Assembly (NCBI RefSeq): GCF_014698235.1
Contig: NZ_JACJSP010000007.1
Location: 62,001 to 126,000 of the forward strand
Direction: 5' to 3'
DNA length: 64,000 nucleotides
Source: Limnothrix sp. FACHB-406
Lineage (GTDB): Bacteria; Cyanobacteriota; Cyanobacteriia; CACIAM-69d
In this document: positions 35,254 through 44,515 of the stretch, piece after piece
How positions within the stretch are numbered: position 1 is the stretch's first letter
Layout of the letters: the number at the start of each line of letters is the position of its first letter
The notes under the pieces: model-generated
Database searches by the model: none
Seen by the model: the letters and a program-made list of their open reading frames with translations, nothing else
What the model was told of the DNA's origin: nothing
Position numbers and translations under genes: made by a program

Positions 35254-36408
35254 ATGATGCTGTCCAAAGGCTTTGAAATTGAAATCTATACCGGAACCCA
35301 CGATGGGCAAATTGTGGGCCTGTCCGATCGAATTACCGCCAACCTCGATGGCTTTGTGCGCGAACCCGACAGCCGCAACGTGGAATACACCACCGCTCCC
35401 CTGTGCAGCTATGAGCGGTTGCTGTGCGATTTGCTCGTTCCTCGGTTGCGCCTGCGCCAATACCTGAAAACCCTGGGCCCCTACACCCTAGTGCCCGGCG
35501 GCACATTAGCCCTCGGCGGGAGCGATCGCTTTTACCGATCTGACCCGGCCAACCCTTACCACGCCTACATTGAACGCACCTACGGAACCAAAGTCGTCAC
35601 CGCCAGCGTTCACATCAACATTGGCATTGCCGATCCAGAACTGCTGATGCGGGCCTGTCGGCTGGTGCGGGTGGAAGCGCCGCTTTACCTGGCCCTGAGT
35701 GCTTCCTCTCCTTTCTTGGATGGCGAACCAACCGGATTCCATTCCACCCGCTGGCATCTGTTTCCCCAAACGCCCGATCGAGTGCCCCTGTTTGAAAGCC
35801 ACGCGCACTTCATTCGCTGGACGGAGGAGCAATTAGAACTGGGAACTATGCAAAATGTCCGCCACCTCTGGAGTTCTGTGCGGCCCAACGGCGATTGCCG
35901 ACCCTATAACCTAAATCGATTGGAAATGCGGATTTGTGACCCGGTGATTGACCCATTGGCCCTGCTGGCGATCACGGCCCTACTGGAGGCTCGGCTGTGC
36001 CAATTGATGGACGATCCCAGCTTAGATCCACTCACTGCGAGCCTGTTGCCGGCCACCACCCGCAATGACGATTTATTGTCGTTGACCCTGGCCAACGAAA
36101 TGGCCGTCGCTCGCCACAGCTTGGATGCATCCCTACGCCATTGGCAGGATGGCCGCACCATCAAGGCCAGGGATTGGATCGCTCAACTTTATGCAGAATT
36201 ACGCCCGATCGCCAAAGAGCGCGGGTTTAGCTGCTTCTTGTCACCCTTGCAACGCATTTTGCGGGAAGGCAATGCCGCCCAGCAGTGGCTCCAGCAGGTG
36301 GAAACGGGCCACAGTTGCCAAGCGGTGGTAGCCCAGGCGATTCAAGAGGCCCAGCAGTGGGAACGGGAATTGGCAGACCAAACCTGTCAAGGTTCATTGG
36401 TGGCCTAG
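35254..36408 (+). CDS. gshA: Glutamate-cysteine ligase, cyanobacterial type
   Basis: 384-residue enzyme for the first step of glutathione synthesis (ATP-dependent joining of glutamate and cysteine). The N-terminus MLSKGFEIEIYTGTHDG, then VEYTTAPLCSYERLL and TASVHINIGIADPELLMRAC, follows the cyanobacterial family, which is distinct from E. coli GshA. Two adjacent ATGs (35254 and 35257) are possible; the second gives the customary MLSKGFE start. No gshB nearby. The leader carries two AGATCCAACAAAA direct repeats. Confidence 0.9.
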   Translation: MMLSKGFEIEIYTGTHDGQIVGLSDRITANLDGFVREPDSRNVEYTTAPLCSYERLLCDLLVPRLRLRQYLKTLGPYTLVPGGTLALGGSDRFYRSDPANPYHAYIERTYGTKVVTASVHINIGIADPELLMRACRLVRVEAPLYLALSASSPFLDGEPTGFHSTRWHLFPQTPDRVPLFESHAHFIRWTEEQLELGTMQNVRHLWSSVRPNGDCRPYNLNRLEMRICDPVIDPLALLAITALLEARLCQLMDDPSLDPLTASLLPATTRNDDLLSLTLANEMAVARHSLDASLRHWQDGRTIKARDWIAQLYAELRPIAKERGFSCFLSPLQRILREGNAAQQWLQQVETGHSCQAVVAQAIQEAQQWERELADQTCQGSLVA

Positions 36409-36533
36409 GTCGCGGGTGGGGCCAGCCTGGTTAATCGCTCCTATGCATCGCGCTTCAGCCGATCGCGCCGATTCGATCCGCATGATTCAGATCAACTTAG
36501 ATCAAGTTAAATCGAGATGATCAGTCGGGACAA

Positions 36534-37091
36534 TCAGCGGTTCGATCGCCAATCTTGCCAGCGCAACTTCAACGACACATAGAGCGGCCACTGGTAATGT
36601 TCCAGCACCAACCAGGCGGCCAAAATGAAATGCCCGATCGCCGCTGAAATTAACCACCCTTGGCCAAATCCCACCGATCGGGAGCTGGGCAAAGGGGGAA
36701 AGAGGTATTGCGACAAACCAATCAACCCCACCGGCCCGATCGCCAAAATCACCGCCAGCAGCCAAATGGTCGGTGTGAGCGCTTCATTGCTGTAGCGCAC
36801 CGGTTGCCACGATCGCCCCAACCAACGCCACTGCAAGGGCTGGGTGCTGTCTTCCACCCGCAAAATCCGAGATTGCAAATCCAGCGTGAACAGATGCCGA
36901 CAAAAATCGCAGGCCCAGGCATCCTCCATCATCGGCATCGGCTGAATTTGTCCGTGGCGACAAATGGGACAGGGGTGCTGATCGCGATCGTCCAAGGGAG
37001 ACAAAACCGACCACCCCAACTCCCGAGGCTTGGGCGCTTTGCTGAATTTGGGGGGGCGATCGCCCGATCGCTGAAAATCAAACGCACTCAT
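36534..37091 (-). CDS. Zinc-ribbon membrane protein, uncharacterised
   Basis: 185 residues. An N-terminal cytoplasmic part carries a CPIC...CDFC zinc-ribbon pair (about residues 41-63) and a short beta region (LQWRWLGRSWQPVRY) resembling a small adaptor domain. Two membrane helices follow (about 107-130 and 144-165), and the tail is basic. I know such proteins only as cyanobacterial hypotheticals. Monocistronic on the minus strand, divergent from the kinase gene. Confidence 0.8.
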   Translation of the reverse strand: MSAFDFQRSGDRPPKFSKAPKPRELGWSVLSPLDDRDQHPCPICRHGQIQPMPMMEDAWACDFCRHLFTLDLQSRILRVEDSTQPLQWRWLGRSWQPVRYSNEALTPTIWLLAVILAIGPVGLIGLSQYLFPPLPSSRSVGFGQGWLISAAIGHFILAAWLVLEHYQWPLYVSLKLRWQDWRSNR

Positions 37092-37410
37092 GGAGTTCCC
37101 TCGTCCAAACCAGCCAAATCCTCACCGCTCAGTCTAGCCACGCGATCGCGCTGATCAGCCATCCCTTAAGAAAATTCAAGCCCTCGGGTCTTACCCGATC
37201 GCCTCGTGGCGATCGCCCCCGGTTGCGGCCCTCAATTTACAGGTGATCACAGCAGAGAAATGAGGCAGCCATCAGCAGGGCGATCAATCAGCTCGATCGG
37301 ATTGTAGCCAAGCCCTGGCGGCCGTCGGGGGCGATCGGTGCTTCATTGACACTAGGGGCTAAATTAGAGGCGGCTGACCACCATTTTCCCAGCGCTGCTC
37401 ACTGCCCCTC

Positions 37411-39177
37411 ATGATTGGCCGCACCCTCCAAAATCGCTATCTGATTAACCGACTCCTGAGCAAGCAAGGTGGTTTTAGTGACACCTACATTGCCCAGGAT
37501 TTGCAATTGCCCGGCCATCCCGATTGTGTGGTGAAGCATTTCAAACCCAAGTTCGATCGCGACGGTTCCCGAATTCTGCCCGATGATTTATTGATTGCCA
37601 AACAATACTTTGATCGCGAAGCGGACAAGCTGATGATCCTGGGTCGCTATGATCGAATTCCCTCCTTGTTTGCCAAGTTTGAGGAAGGGGGCGAATTTTT
37701 TATTGTGATGGAACACATCAATGGGCGACCCCTCAGCTTGGAGATTGGCCAGGGAGAACGCTGGGATGAAATGGCGGTGGTGCAACTTTTGGTTGATCTG
37801 CTGTCGGTATTAGCCGTAGTCCATCAGCATCCTTTGATTCACCGAGATATCAAGCCCGATAACATCCTTCGACGGCGATCGGATGACCAGTTGGTGTTGA
37901 TTGATTTTGGGGGTGTGAAAGAGGTCGCAACGGGGGAATATAGCCAAGCACAACTGATTCAAGATCCCCGCAGTTTGTTTTTGGGTTCAAAGGGTTATAT
38001 TGCCCCGGAGCAGTCCATTGGAGAGGCCCGATTGCAAAGCGATCTCTACGCGGTAGGGATTATTGCGCTGCAAGCCTTGACGGGACTACCGGCTCTCAAG
38101 CTGCCGCGCGACGGACAGGGCAGGTTTGTCTATCAACCGTTGGTGCAGGTGAGCGATCGGCTGCAATCGGTGTTGGGCAAGCTGACGGCTCCCGATTGGC
38201 GAGAACGTTACAGCGATGCAGCGGCTGCTTGGGAGACGATTCAGCAAATGTTCCTGAGTTCCCAAGCGCCCACCGTGCGGGTGGGATCGGTTCCACCACC
38301 CCCGCCCAGTCCCCAAGAACCGGTCAAACAGCCTTGGCGAGAAGCCCCAACCGAGTTGGTAAGTCCACCCCCGCACCCCCGCACCGGATTGCGAAAGCGG
38401 CTTGGTCGTTGGTTTTCTAATTTTGTAGATGACCTCACGGCTGAGTTGGATAACTCGGAACAATCGCAGTTTGTTCAGACTGACCACGTAACCTGGAACG
38501 ACCGAGGCAATGAACTGTTTCATCTCGGGCGGTATGAAGAGGCGATCGCTAGCTGCGACAAAGCCATCCAATTCAAACCCGACTACCACATTGCCTGGCA
38601 CAACCGAGGCCTTGCGCTAAACGAGCTTGGGCGGTATGAAGAGGCGATCGCCAGCTGCGACAAAGCCATCCAATTCAAACCCGACGACCACGTTGCCTGG
38701 CACAACCGAGGCATTGCGCTGAACTGGCTTGGGCGGTATGAAGAGGCGATCGCCAGCTGCGACAAAGCAATCCAATTCAAACCCGACTACCACATTGCCT
38801 GGCACAACCGAGGCCTTGCGCTAAACGAGCTTGGGCGGTATGAAGAGGCGATCGCCAGCTGCGACAAAGCCATCCAATTCAAACCCGACGACCACGTTGC
38901 CTGGCACAGCCGAGGCGTTGCGCTCAACGAGCTTGGGCGGTATGAAGAGGCGATCGCCAGCTACGACAAAGCCATCCAATTCAAACCCGACTCCCACTAC
39001 CCTTGGTATGGCAAAGCTGTCTGTTATGTCAAACAAGGTCAAGTGGATAAAGCGATCGACCACCTACGACAAGCAATCAAGCTAAACTCCCAAGCTCGGG
39101 ATTGGGCCAAAACCAACAGCGCCTTCGCCCCCATCCGCCAAGATCCCCGCTTCCAAGCCCTAATCCAAGAACCGTAG
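37411..39177 (+). CDS. Ser/Thr protein kinase with TPR array
   Basis: 588-residue Hanks-type kinase. Kinase domain at residues 5-275: glycine-rich loop SKQGGFSDTY, Lys42, catalytic HRDIKPDN (144-151) and DFGG (165-168), activation segment SKGYIAPEQS. A Pro-rich linker (VPPPPPSPQEP) and a short basic stretch follow. The C-terminal third has six TPR units, five of them from near-identical 102-bp DNA repeats. No membrane helix. The TPRs probably select the substrate; the short linker suggests a cytoplasmic signalling enzyme. Start ATG 37411. Confidence 0.93.
   Translation: MIGRTLQNRYLINRLLSKQGGFSDTYIAQDLQLPGHPDCVVKHFKPKFDRDGSRILPDDLLIAKQYFDREADKLMILGRYDRIPSLFAKFEEGGEFFIVMEHINGRPLSLEIGQGERWDEMAVVQLLVDLLSVLAVVHQHPLIHRDIKPDNILRRRSDDQLVLIDFGGVKEVATGEYSQAQLIQDPRSLFLGSKGYIAPEQSIGEARLQSDLYAVGIIALQALTGLPALKLPRDGQGRFVYQPLVQVSDRLQSVLGKLTAPDWRERYSDAAAAWETIQQMFLSSQAPTVRVGSVPPPPPSPQEPVKQPWREAPTELVSPPPHPRTGLRKRLGRWFSNFVDDLTAELDNSEQSQFVQTDHVTWNDRGNELFHLGRYEEAIASCDKAIQFKPDYHIAWHNRGLALNELGRYEEAIASCDKAIQFKPDDHVAWHNRGIALNWLGRYEEAIASCDKAIQFKPDYHIAWHNRGLALNELGRYEEAIASCDKAIQFKPDDHVAWHSRGVALNELGRYEEAIASYDKAIQFKPDSHYPWYGKAVCYVKQGQVDKAIDHLRQAIKLNSQARDWAKTNSAFAPIRQDPRFQALIQEP
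38527..39036 (+). repeat. Five near-identical 102-bp units in the kinase gene
   Basis: Units begin with GGGCGGTATGAAGAGGCG at 38527, 38629, 38731, 38833 and 38935, each encoding one 34-residue TPR and each carrying a HIP1 site. Units ending in DYHIA and DDHVA alternate, so pairs of units (204 bp) were duplicated. A sixth, diverged TPR follows. Confidence 0.9.
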
Positions 39178-39488
39178 GGTGCATGGGAGAACGTTTGGCG
39201 TGAAACGATCATTTCCCCCACCCCTCCCATGCACCGCAAATAACCGCAACAAACCGAGAATCTTCGATCGATTGTGTTGCCACAATCCACGGTGCATGGG
39301 AGATCAAGCCGCACATTTCATGACAATTTGAGATTGCTCCCATGCACCCTACGGTTTTTCGTGAAATTGCCGTACCGATCGCGTTTCAATCAAACGATAA
39401 CCATCGGTTGGGTGGCGATCAATCCACACGGTGCATGGGAGAACAAATCAACCGTTTCGCAACCATCTCATCATTGCGCCCATCAGCC
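39178..39488. repeat. Three copies of a 58-bp palindromic element
   Basis: Copies at 39178-39235, 39291-39348 and 39430-39488. Each starts with GGTGCATGGGAG and ends with its complement CTCCCATGCACC 46 bp further on; the right arm of copy 3 is decayed (GCCCATCAGCC). Copy 1 begins immediately after the kinase stop codon. Copies 2 and 3 share an inner block ending in ATTGCKCCCAT. No coding capacity; probably a small non-autonomous repeat. Confidence 0.8.
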
Positions 39489-39510
39489 CCCCTTTGAGAC
39501 CATTGGGGGC

Positions 39511-39765
39511 ATGGCGCGAGCAGGAAAAGCACTCAAACAAACCTTGCAAGACTACGGCATCAGCCAAAACCGGCTCGCCGTCACCATGGGCATTGCCCGA
39601 TCGACCGTGCATTATTGGTTCAACGAAACCCAAGACCCCCAAGCCGACGCAATTCCAGCCATCGTGGCCGCCCTAGAAGCGATCGAACCCGCCGCCGCCC
39701 GCGCCTTTTTGGAAGCCTACCTGGGGCGATCGCTCACGGATTGGATCACCCCAGACCCGCCATAA
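39511..39765 (+). CDS. XRE-family helix-turn-helix regulator
   Basis: 84-residue DNA-binding protein with a single Cro/CI-type HTH (LKQTLQDYGISQNRLAVTMG, then IARSTVHYWFNE). The C-terminal part is an acidic helix (FLEAYLGRSLTDWI). The start ATG 39511 follows the third palindromic element. Its stop is 5 bp from the stop of the convergent Uma2 gene. Possibly controls local genes; no operator identified. Confidence 0.85.
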   Translation: MARAGKALKQTLQDYGISQNRLAVTMGIARSTVHYWFNETQDPQADAIPAIVAALEAIEPAAARAFLEAYLGRSLTDWITPDPP

Positions 39766-39770
39766 CCCCA

Positions 39771-40526
39771 TCAATCCGACTCGATCGCATCCGGATCAAT
39801 GCCCAACTCCCGCAGCCGCTCCGCCAGGCGATCGGCTCGTTGCTGGGCCTGTTCCGCTCGCTGGGCCTCGGTTGCGGCCCGTTGGCGTTCGGCGGCCGCC
39901 CGATCGCGCTCCACCTCCGCCTCGCTGCGATAGCGTCGGCCCTGAGCGTCGCACCAAGTCAGGACTTCCCGATCGAACGGGTCATCCACCAACCGATCGC
40001 GCCCAATTCCCAAGCCAATTTCCGGCATCCAGCAGGGTTCACCCACCTGAAGTTGATAGGTTCCCTCCACCAGCTTGTAAACCTCTAAGGGCAAGTGACC
40101 ATCCCGCCGCCAAAATTCGGGATTGTAGATCACGTAATACAACACCCCCAGTCGGGCGTAAATTGCCATTTTTTCGTCATACTCTTCACCCGGTGTGTAG
40201 GAAACCACCTCCAAAGTCAAAATCGGTGGGATGTTGTTTTCCGTCCAGGTGATGTAGCTACGGCGCGGTTTACCATTCTTGCGGCGATCGACCCCCAGGC
40301 TCAAAAAGCCATCGGGAATCACCGGCACTTTCGGATGAGGCCCCGTGGCGTGGTAAACCCCCATATCAACCGCAAAAAACCAGTCTTCCCGATGCTTCCA
40401 AATGTATTCCAGCAGGAACAAGAGGACGTTGGGAATAAAATTCTGGTCTTCGTTATCCACGGGAATATCGCAAGAATCGGGGAGTTCGTCAGCGTTGGGC
40501 AATGATTCTAGGAAGGATGGCAGCAT
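39771..40526 (-). CDS. Uma2-family (DUF820) putative endonuclease
   Basis: 251-residue protein of the large cyanobacterial Uma2 family with a PD-(D/E)XK-like fold. Seen are VPVIPDGFLSLGV (catalytic Asp region), PPILTLEVVSYTPGEEYDEK (the E-x-K-like region with Glu) and YARLGVLYYVIYNP. The C-terminal 50 residues form an Arg/Glu/Ala/Gln coiled coil (EAEVERDRAAAERQRAATEA). Start ATG 40526 preferred over 40565. The family is abundant and mobile in cyanobacteria, and its biological role is not established. Confidence 0.88.
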   Translation of the reverse strand: MLPSFLESLPNADELPDSCDIPVDNEDQNFIPNVLLFLLEYIWKHREDWFFAVDMGVYHATGPHPKVPVIPDGFLSLGVDRRKNGKPRRSYITWTENNIPPILTLEVVSYTPGEEYDEKMAIYARLGVLYYVIYNPEFWRRDGHLPLEVYKLVEGTYQLQVGEPCWMPEIGLGIGRDRLVDDPFDREVLTWCDAQGRRYRSEAEVERDRAAAERQRAATEAQRAEQAQQRADRLAERLRELGIDPDAIESD

Positions 40527-40718
40527 GGGGCGACGCTCCTGGCATTGCGGCCTAACAGTCTCCATTTTGGCAAAGGATTTTGGCCAAGGTTGATCCCGGT
40601 TTCGATCGCGCCTCGGTTCGGTGGATGGGAAGCCACAGGATAGAATGAAGCCGACAAGATTCTTAACGCGCGATCGGGCGCTGAATCTGTCCCCCGCAAA
40701 TTCCTTGAGATCCGGGGG

Positions 40719-40741
40719 GCAAGGGGCTTAAGCCCCTTGTC
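40719..40741 (+). repeat. Palindrome GCAAGGGGCTTAAGCCCCTT
   Basis: Perfect palindromic core CAAGGGGCTTAAGCCCCTTG in the leader of dnaK3, about 120 bp before the start codon. Same family as the copies at 29065, 46367 and 52323. Confidence 0.75.
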
Positions 40742-40862
40742 TGGGCCCCTCAACCTCAAGCGCCAGTCATTGGGCTGGTTCATTCATCCAACTCGGCTGA
40801 ACGGCCCTCCCGATCGCCCCCTCAGCCACTCGCAGCCGCAACAAGAGACAAGCAACCAAGCA

Positions 40863-43142
40863 ATGGGAAAAGTCGTTGGCATCGATCTCGGTACGACCAA
40901 CTCCGTCGTGGCCGTCATGGAAGGCGGGAAACCCGTCGTCATTGCCAATGCCGAAGGGATGAGAACCACCCCATCCGTCGTTGGGTTCAACAAAGATGGC
41001 GAAAAGGTGGTGGGGCAACTGGCTCGCCGCCAAACGGTGTTGAATCCGCAAAACACTTTTTATGGTCTGAAGCGGTTCATTGGCCGCAAATACGATGAGC
41101 TATCGCCTTCTTCAAAGCGCGTGCCCTACACGATTCGGCGCAATGAGGAGGGGAATGTGCGGGTGGTGTGCCCCAAGTTGCAGCGCGACTTTCCGGCGGA
41201 AGAACTGTCAGCGATGATTTTGCGGAAGCTGGCCGACGAAGCCGAGCGCTATTTGGGCCAGCCCGTGACCGGCGCGGTGATTACGGTTCCGGCCTATTTC
41301 AACGATTCCCAGCGGCAGGCCACGCGCGATGCGGGACGGATTGCCGGGCTGGATGTGAAGCGGATTATTAATGAACCGACGGCGGCGGCGCTGGCCTACG
41401 GTCTCGATCGCGCCAGTAGCCAAACGGTGTTGGTGTTTGACCTGGGGGGCGGCACGTTTGATGTGTCCCTGCTGGAAGTGGGCGATGGGGTCTTTGAGGT
41501 GAAGGCCACCAGCGGCGATACACAGTTGGGCGGGAATGATTTCGATCGCAAAATTGTCGATTGGCTGGCGGAGCAGTTCCTAGAAACCGAGGGGCTGGAT
41601 CTGCGGCGCGATCGCCAATCCTTGCAGCGACTAACGGAAGCGGCGGAAAAGGCCAAAATCGAGCTATCCGGCGTGGGCGCGACGGAAATTAATTTGCCCT
41701 TCATCACCGCCACGGAGGATGGGCCGAAGCATTTGGAAACGCGCCTGACCCGATCGCAGTTTGAAGGCCTTTGCACGGACTTGATCGAACGAATCCGCGC
41801 GCCCCTGAAGCGGGCCTTTGTGGATGCGGGCTTGCGGCCGTCCCAAATCGATGAAGTGGTGTTGGTAGGCGGCTCCACGCGGATTCCCTTTGTGCAGGAC
41901 GTGGTGCGATCGCTCGTGGGCAAGGAACCGAGCCAAAACGTCAACCCCGATGAGGTGGTGGCCGTGGGCGCGGCGATCCAGGCGGGGATCCTGGGCGGCG
42001 AGGTCAAAGATATTTTGCTGCTGGACGTGACTCCCCTGTCCTTGGGTCTGGAAACCTCCGGCGGCGTGATGAAAAAGCTGATTCCCCGTAACACGACGAT
42101 TCCCGTGCGGCGATCGGACATGTTTTCCACCAGCGAAAACAACCAAACCCAGGTTGAAATCCATATCCTGCAAGGGGAGCGGGAAATGGCGGCCAACAAC
42201 AAATCCCTGGGGAAATTTATCCTCAAGGGCTTGCCGCCCGCGCCGCGCGGTGTGCCCCAAGTGCGGGTGGCCTTTGACATCGATGCGAACGGCATTTTGC
42301 AGGTGACGGCGCTGGATATGACCACGGGCCGCGAGCAAAGTGTGATTATCCAGGATGCTTCGACCCTGAACGAGACGGAGGTGCAAAAGGCGATCGAGGA
42401 GGCCCAGCAGTTCGCCGACCAGGATCGATCGCAGCGCGATCGGGTGGAAAAACGCAACCGGGCCGAAGCCCTCACCTTCCAAGCGGAGCGGCAACTGCGG
42501 GAGGCGACCCTCGATTTTGGGATGCAGTTTGTGGAGGTGCATCGGCGGGCGATCGAGAAAACCGTCAAGGCCCTGCGCGAGGCGATCGCCGCCAGCGACG
42601 ACATCGAGATCGATCGCACCCAGGCTGACTTGCAAGACGCGATCTACAACCTGAATCGGGACGTGCGCGATCGCTATGCCGAGGAAGATGACGACAACTT
42701 CTTTGGTTCCATTCGGCGCACCTTCCAGGATGGACGCGACGCGGTGTTGGGTGGCGGCGATCGCTATGATCGGGACTACAACTACGGTCGGAATGATTAC
42801 GGTCGCAACGACTATGGCCGCAGCAATTACGGCCGGGGCGGCGACCTGGGCCGAGGCGGCGACCCGGGCCGAGGCGATCGCGGGTGGAATGAACCCAACG
42901 GCCAGGGCGATCGCCGCCGGGAACCCAGCCGCCCGGCATCGCGCGATCCCTACGATTTGGGCTATGGCGGCGGCTATGGCGGCCCCAGCGATCGCCCCAG
43001 CCGGCCCACCCCCCGAGATGGGTCAGGGCGATCGGGCGATCGACGGGAAGCCCGCAACAACAACCTTGGCGGTAGCAACCAACCGCGAGATCGGAGATCG
43101 ACCTACAACGACAATTGGGACGATGAGGACGACTGGTTCTAA
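40863..43142 (+). CDS. dnaK3: Hsp70 chaperone with Arg/Gly-rich tail, DnaK3 type
   Basis: 759-residue Hsp70. The ATPase domain begins [18 protein letters not shown] and contains [17 protein letters not shown] and [16 protein letters not shown]. The linker [11 protein letters not shown] and substrate-binding domain follow. From about residue 612 the usual EEVD-like end is replaced by about 150 residues rich in Arg, Gly, Asp, Tyr and Asn, with [20 protein letters not shown] repeats, ending in DDEDDWF. Long tails of this kind mark cyanobacterial DnaK3, which associates with thylakoid membranes. No dnaJ or grpE is adjacent. Start ATG 40863; the open frame upstream to 40737 contains a palindromic repeat and is not coding-like. 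Confidence 0.93.
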   Translation: MGKVVGIDLGTTNSVVAVMEGGKPVVIANAEGMRTTPSVVGFNKDGEKVVGQLARRQTVLNPQNTFYGLKRFIGRKYDELSPSSKRVPYTIRRNEEGNVRVVCPKLQRDFPAEELSAMILRKLADEAERYLGQPVTGAVITVPAYFNDSQRQATRDAGRIAGLDVKRIINEPTAAALAYGLDRASSQTVLVFDLGGGTFDVSLLEVGDGVFEVKATSGDTQLGGNDFDRKIVDWLAEQFLETEGLDLRRDRQSLQRLTEAAEKAKIELSGVGATEINLPFITATEDGPKHLETRLTRSQFEGLCTDLIERIRAPLKRAFVDAGLRPSQIDEVVLVGGSTRIPFVQDVVRSLVGKEPSQNVNPDEVVAVGAAIQAGILGGEVKDILLLDVTPLSLGLETSGGVMKKLIPRNTTIPVRRSDMFSTSENNQTQVEIHILQGEREMAANNKSLGKFILKGLPPAPRGVPQVRVAFDIDANGILQVTALDMTTGREQSVIIQDASTLNETEVQKAIEEAQQFADQDRSQRDRVEKRNRAEALTFQAERQLREATLDFGMQFVEVHRRAIEKTVKALREAIAASDDIEIDRTQADLQDAIYNLNRDVRDRYAEEDDDNFFGSIRRTFQDGRDAVLGGGDRYDRDYNYGRNDYGRNDYGRSNYGRGGDLGRGGDPGRGDRGWNEPNGQGDRRREPSRPASRDPYDLGYGGGYGGPSDRPSRPTPRDGSGRSGDRREARNNNLGGSNQPRDRRSTYNDNWDDEDDWF

Positions 43143-43258
43143 TGCAAGGGTCGATCGCGAGACTGATGGCCCCACGATCAACCTCCAGAAAACCGCGCTT
43201 TGTGGGTTGTCTCAGCGGGAATTAGCGGTGATCAGCAGTAATCAGCGGTGAACGGATC

Positions 43259-43729
43259 TCACGGCGCTGGGGGACTCGGCTGGGTCGGATTGCTGGCGGC
43301 AGATTCAGCCACCTGACAGGTTTGATTAATGGTTTGGATCAGGTTGCGCTCATTGTTGGCGGACTGTTCCAGCGATTGCACCGCAATTTCAGCCAGGTTG
43401 CGATCCTTTTGCTGAATGGCGTTCAAAAATTCACGGGTGCTGCGACTGGTGTCGGTGTAAATATCCGCCAAGCGCGATCGATGGTCTTTTAATTGCGTGT
43501 CACTGAGCGGTAACTTGCCCAAATCCTGGGCAGCTCGATCAAACGATTCAGCAGCACGGCGCATGGCCTCCGGTTTGCCTGTGGCGGCTTCCCGGGCCGT
43601 TTCGTTGGCCAAGTTGGCAATGGTCACCAATTGTTTGCATTGGGCCACTTTGCTTTGGGCGCAACCGGTCAAAACGCAGACAAGGGCGATCGCAGCGGGC
43701 AATTTAAGGGCAGGGTTTGACAAAACCAT
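43259..43729 (-). CDS. Small lipoprotein, uncharacterised
   Basis: 156 residues from ATG 43729. A hydrophobic signal with lipobox VLTGC at about residue 20 predicts lipid attachment at the membrane. The mature part is all helical, with charged heptads (AESFDRAAQDLGKLPLSDTQ, RSLADIYTDTS-like) and a Pro-rich C-terminus. Two Cys (QCKQLV and TCQVAES) may form a disulfide. Unknown function; I recall similar cyanobacterial helical lipoproteins without assigned roles. Confidence 0.8.
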   Translation of the reverse strand: MVLSNPALKLPAAIALVCVLTGCAQSKVAQCKQLVTIANLANETAREAATGKPEAMRRAAESFDRAAQDLGKLPLSDTQLKDHRSRLADIYTDTSRSTREFLNAIQQKDRNLAEIAVQSLEQSANNERNLIQTINQTCQVAESAASNPTQPSPPAP

Positions 43730-43834
43730 AAACAGCTCAGACCAGGTTTCCCGGCTTGCGAATCGAAGAAACAGTTTCCCAAACAAAACTTTCAAGGCTG
43801 ATGCCCGAGGCAGTTCCAAGAATGAGTTCAGCCT

Positions 43835-43962
43835 GTAGGGTGGGCACTGCCCACCTACGACGCATCACCCAATGAATCCGGTCACTACTGGGGAGAGGGG
43901 AGTTGTGACTTTGGGGCTGGATACTACTTGGGCTAGAGGGTGGTGGGCGATGCCCACCCTAC
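43835..43962. repeat. Two palindromes of the GTAGGGTGGGCA/TGCCCACC family
   Basis: GTAGGGTGGGCACTGCCCAC at 43835-43854 (extended to CTAC at 43858) and GGTGGGCGATGCCCACC at 43942-43958 followed by CTAC. A third copy lies at 49973-49993. They are intergenic and resemble abundant short cyanobacterial palindromes. The 360-bp gap holding them has no gene. Confidence 0.7.
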
Positions 43963-44092
43963 TAGCTACTGGGCGAATCCTAAAAACAAACTTTAAAAAC
44001 ATTACTGCCAAAAGCTGTTGCCACATCTCCAAGGGGAAAACTCACCCCGCGATCGCCCGGAGGAGCAACCTTCAGCACCTGTGTGATCATTC

Positions 44093-44515
44093 CTACGATC
44101 GAACGGCAATATCGTTCATGACTCGGCGTTCATCATCCAACGAAGCCACCCCGCCCGCAATCTTGCCGTAGTGAATTCGGCCCGCCTCTAGCACCGTTTT
44201 GCGCAGGGTTTTATCACCGGAGTTCGCCTCAAAAAGCGCCAACAGGGAGCCATAACCCAGGCCGGTTCCTTTGGCATCCTCCTGCACTCGCATCGAGGCT
44301 AAAACCTGTTGTTGCAAGCCCATGTCGCCAGGGTTCGCCGCCAATTTTTTCAACAAATCTGCCAAGGATTTACGCAACATCAACATATTGAGGAGATCCG
44401 CTTCAGCCTTTTGGCGCACTTCAATTGCCTTGCGTCGATCGCGATCGAGTCCATCAAGCCACTGCAACAGAAAAATCAGCGCCAGGATCAGGATCAACAA
44501 CACCTCAAAAGACAT
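44093..44515 (-). CDS. Membrane-anchored helical protein, uncharacterised
   Basis: 140 residues from ATG 44515. One N-terminal membrane helix (MSFEVLLILILALIFLLQWL) is followed by a charged coiled-coil region (KAIEVRQKAEADLLNMLMLR) and a helical C-terminal domain (GYGSLLALFEANSGDKTLRK). I do not recognise the family. It stands alone on the minus strand, upstream of the large gap before chlL. Confidence 0.75.
   Translation of the reverse strand: MSFEVLLILILALIFLLQWLDGLDRDRRKAIEVRQKAEADLLNMLMLRKSLADLLKKLAANPGDMGLQQQVLASMRVQEDAKGTGLGYGSLLALFEANSGDKTLRKTVLEAGRIHYGKIAGGVASLDDERRVMNDIAVRS

Noticed and set aside
38527-39036. Possible CRISPR array
   Set aside because: Regular 102-bp spacing reflects TPR coding units; there are no unique spacers between constant repeats.
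41396-42619. 407-codon open frame antisense to dnaK3
   Set aside because: Mirror frame of a GC-rich, well-conserved gene; low-complexity Ser/Arg/Thr content and no ribosome site.
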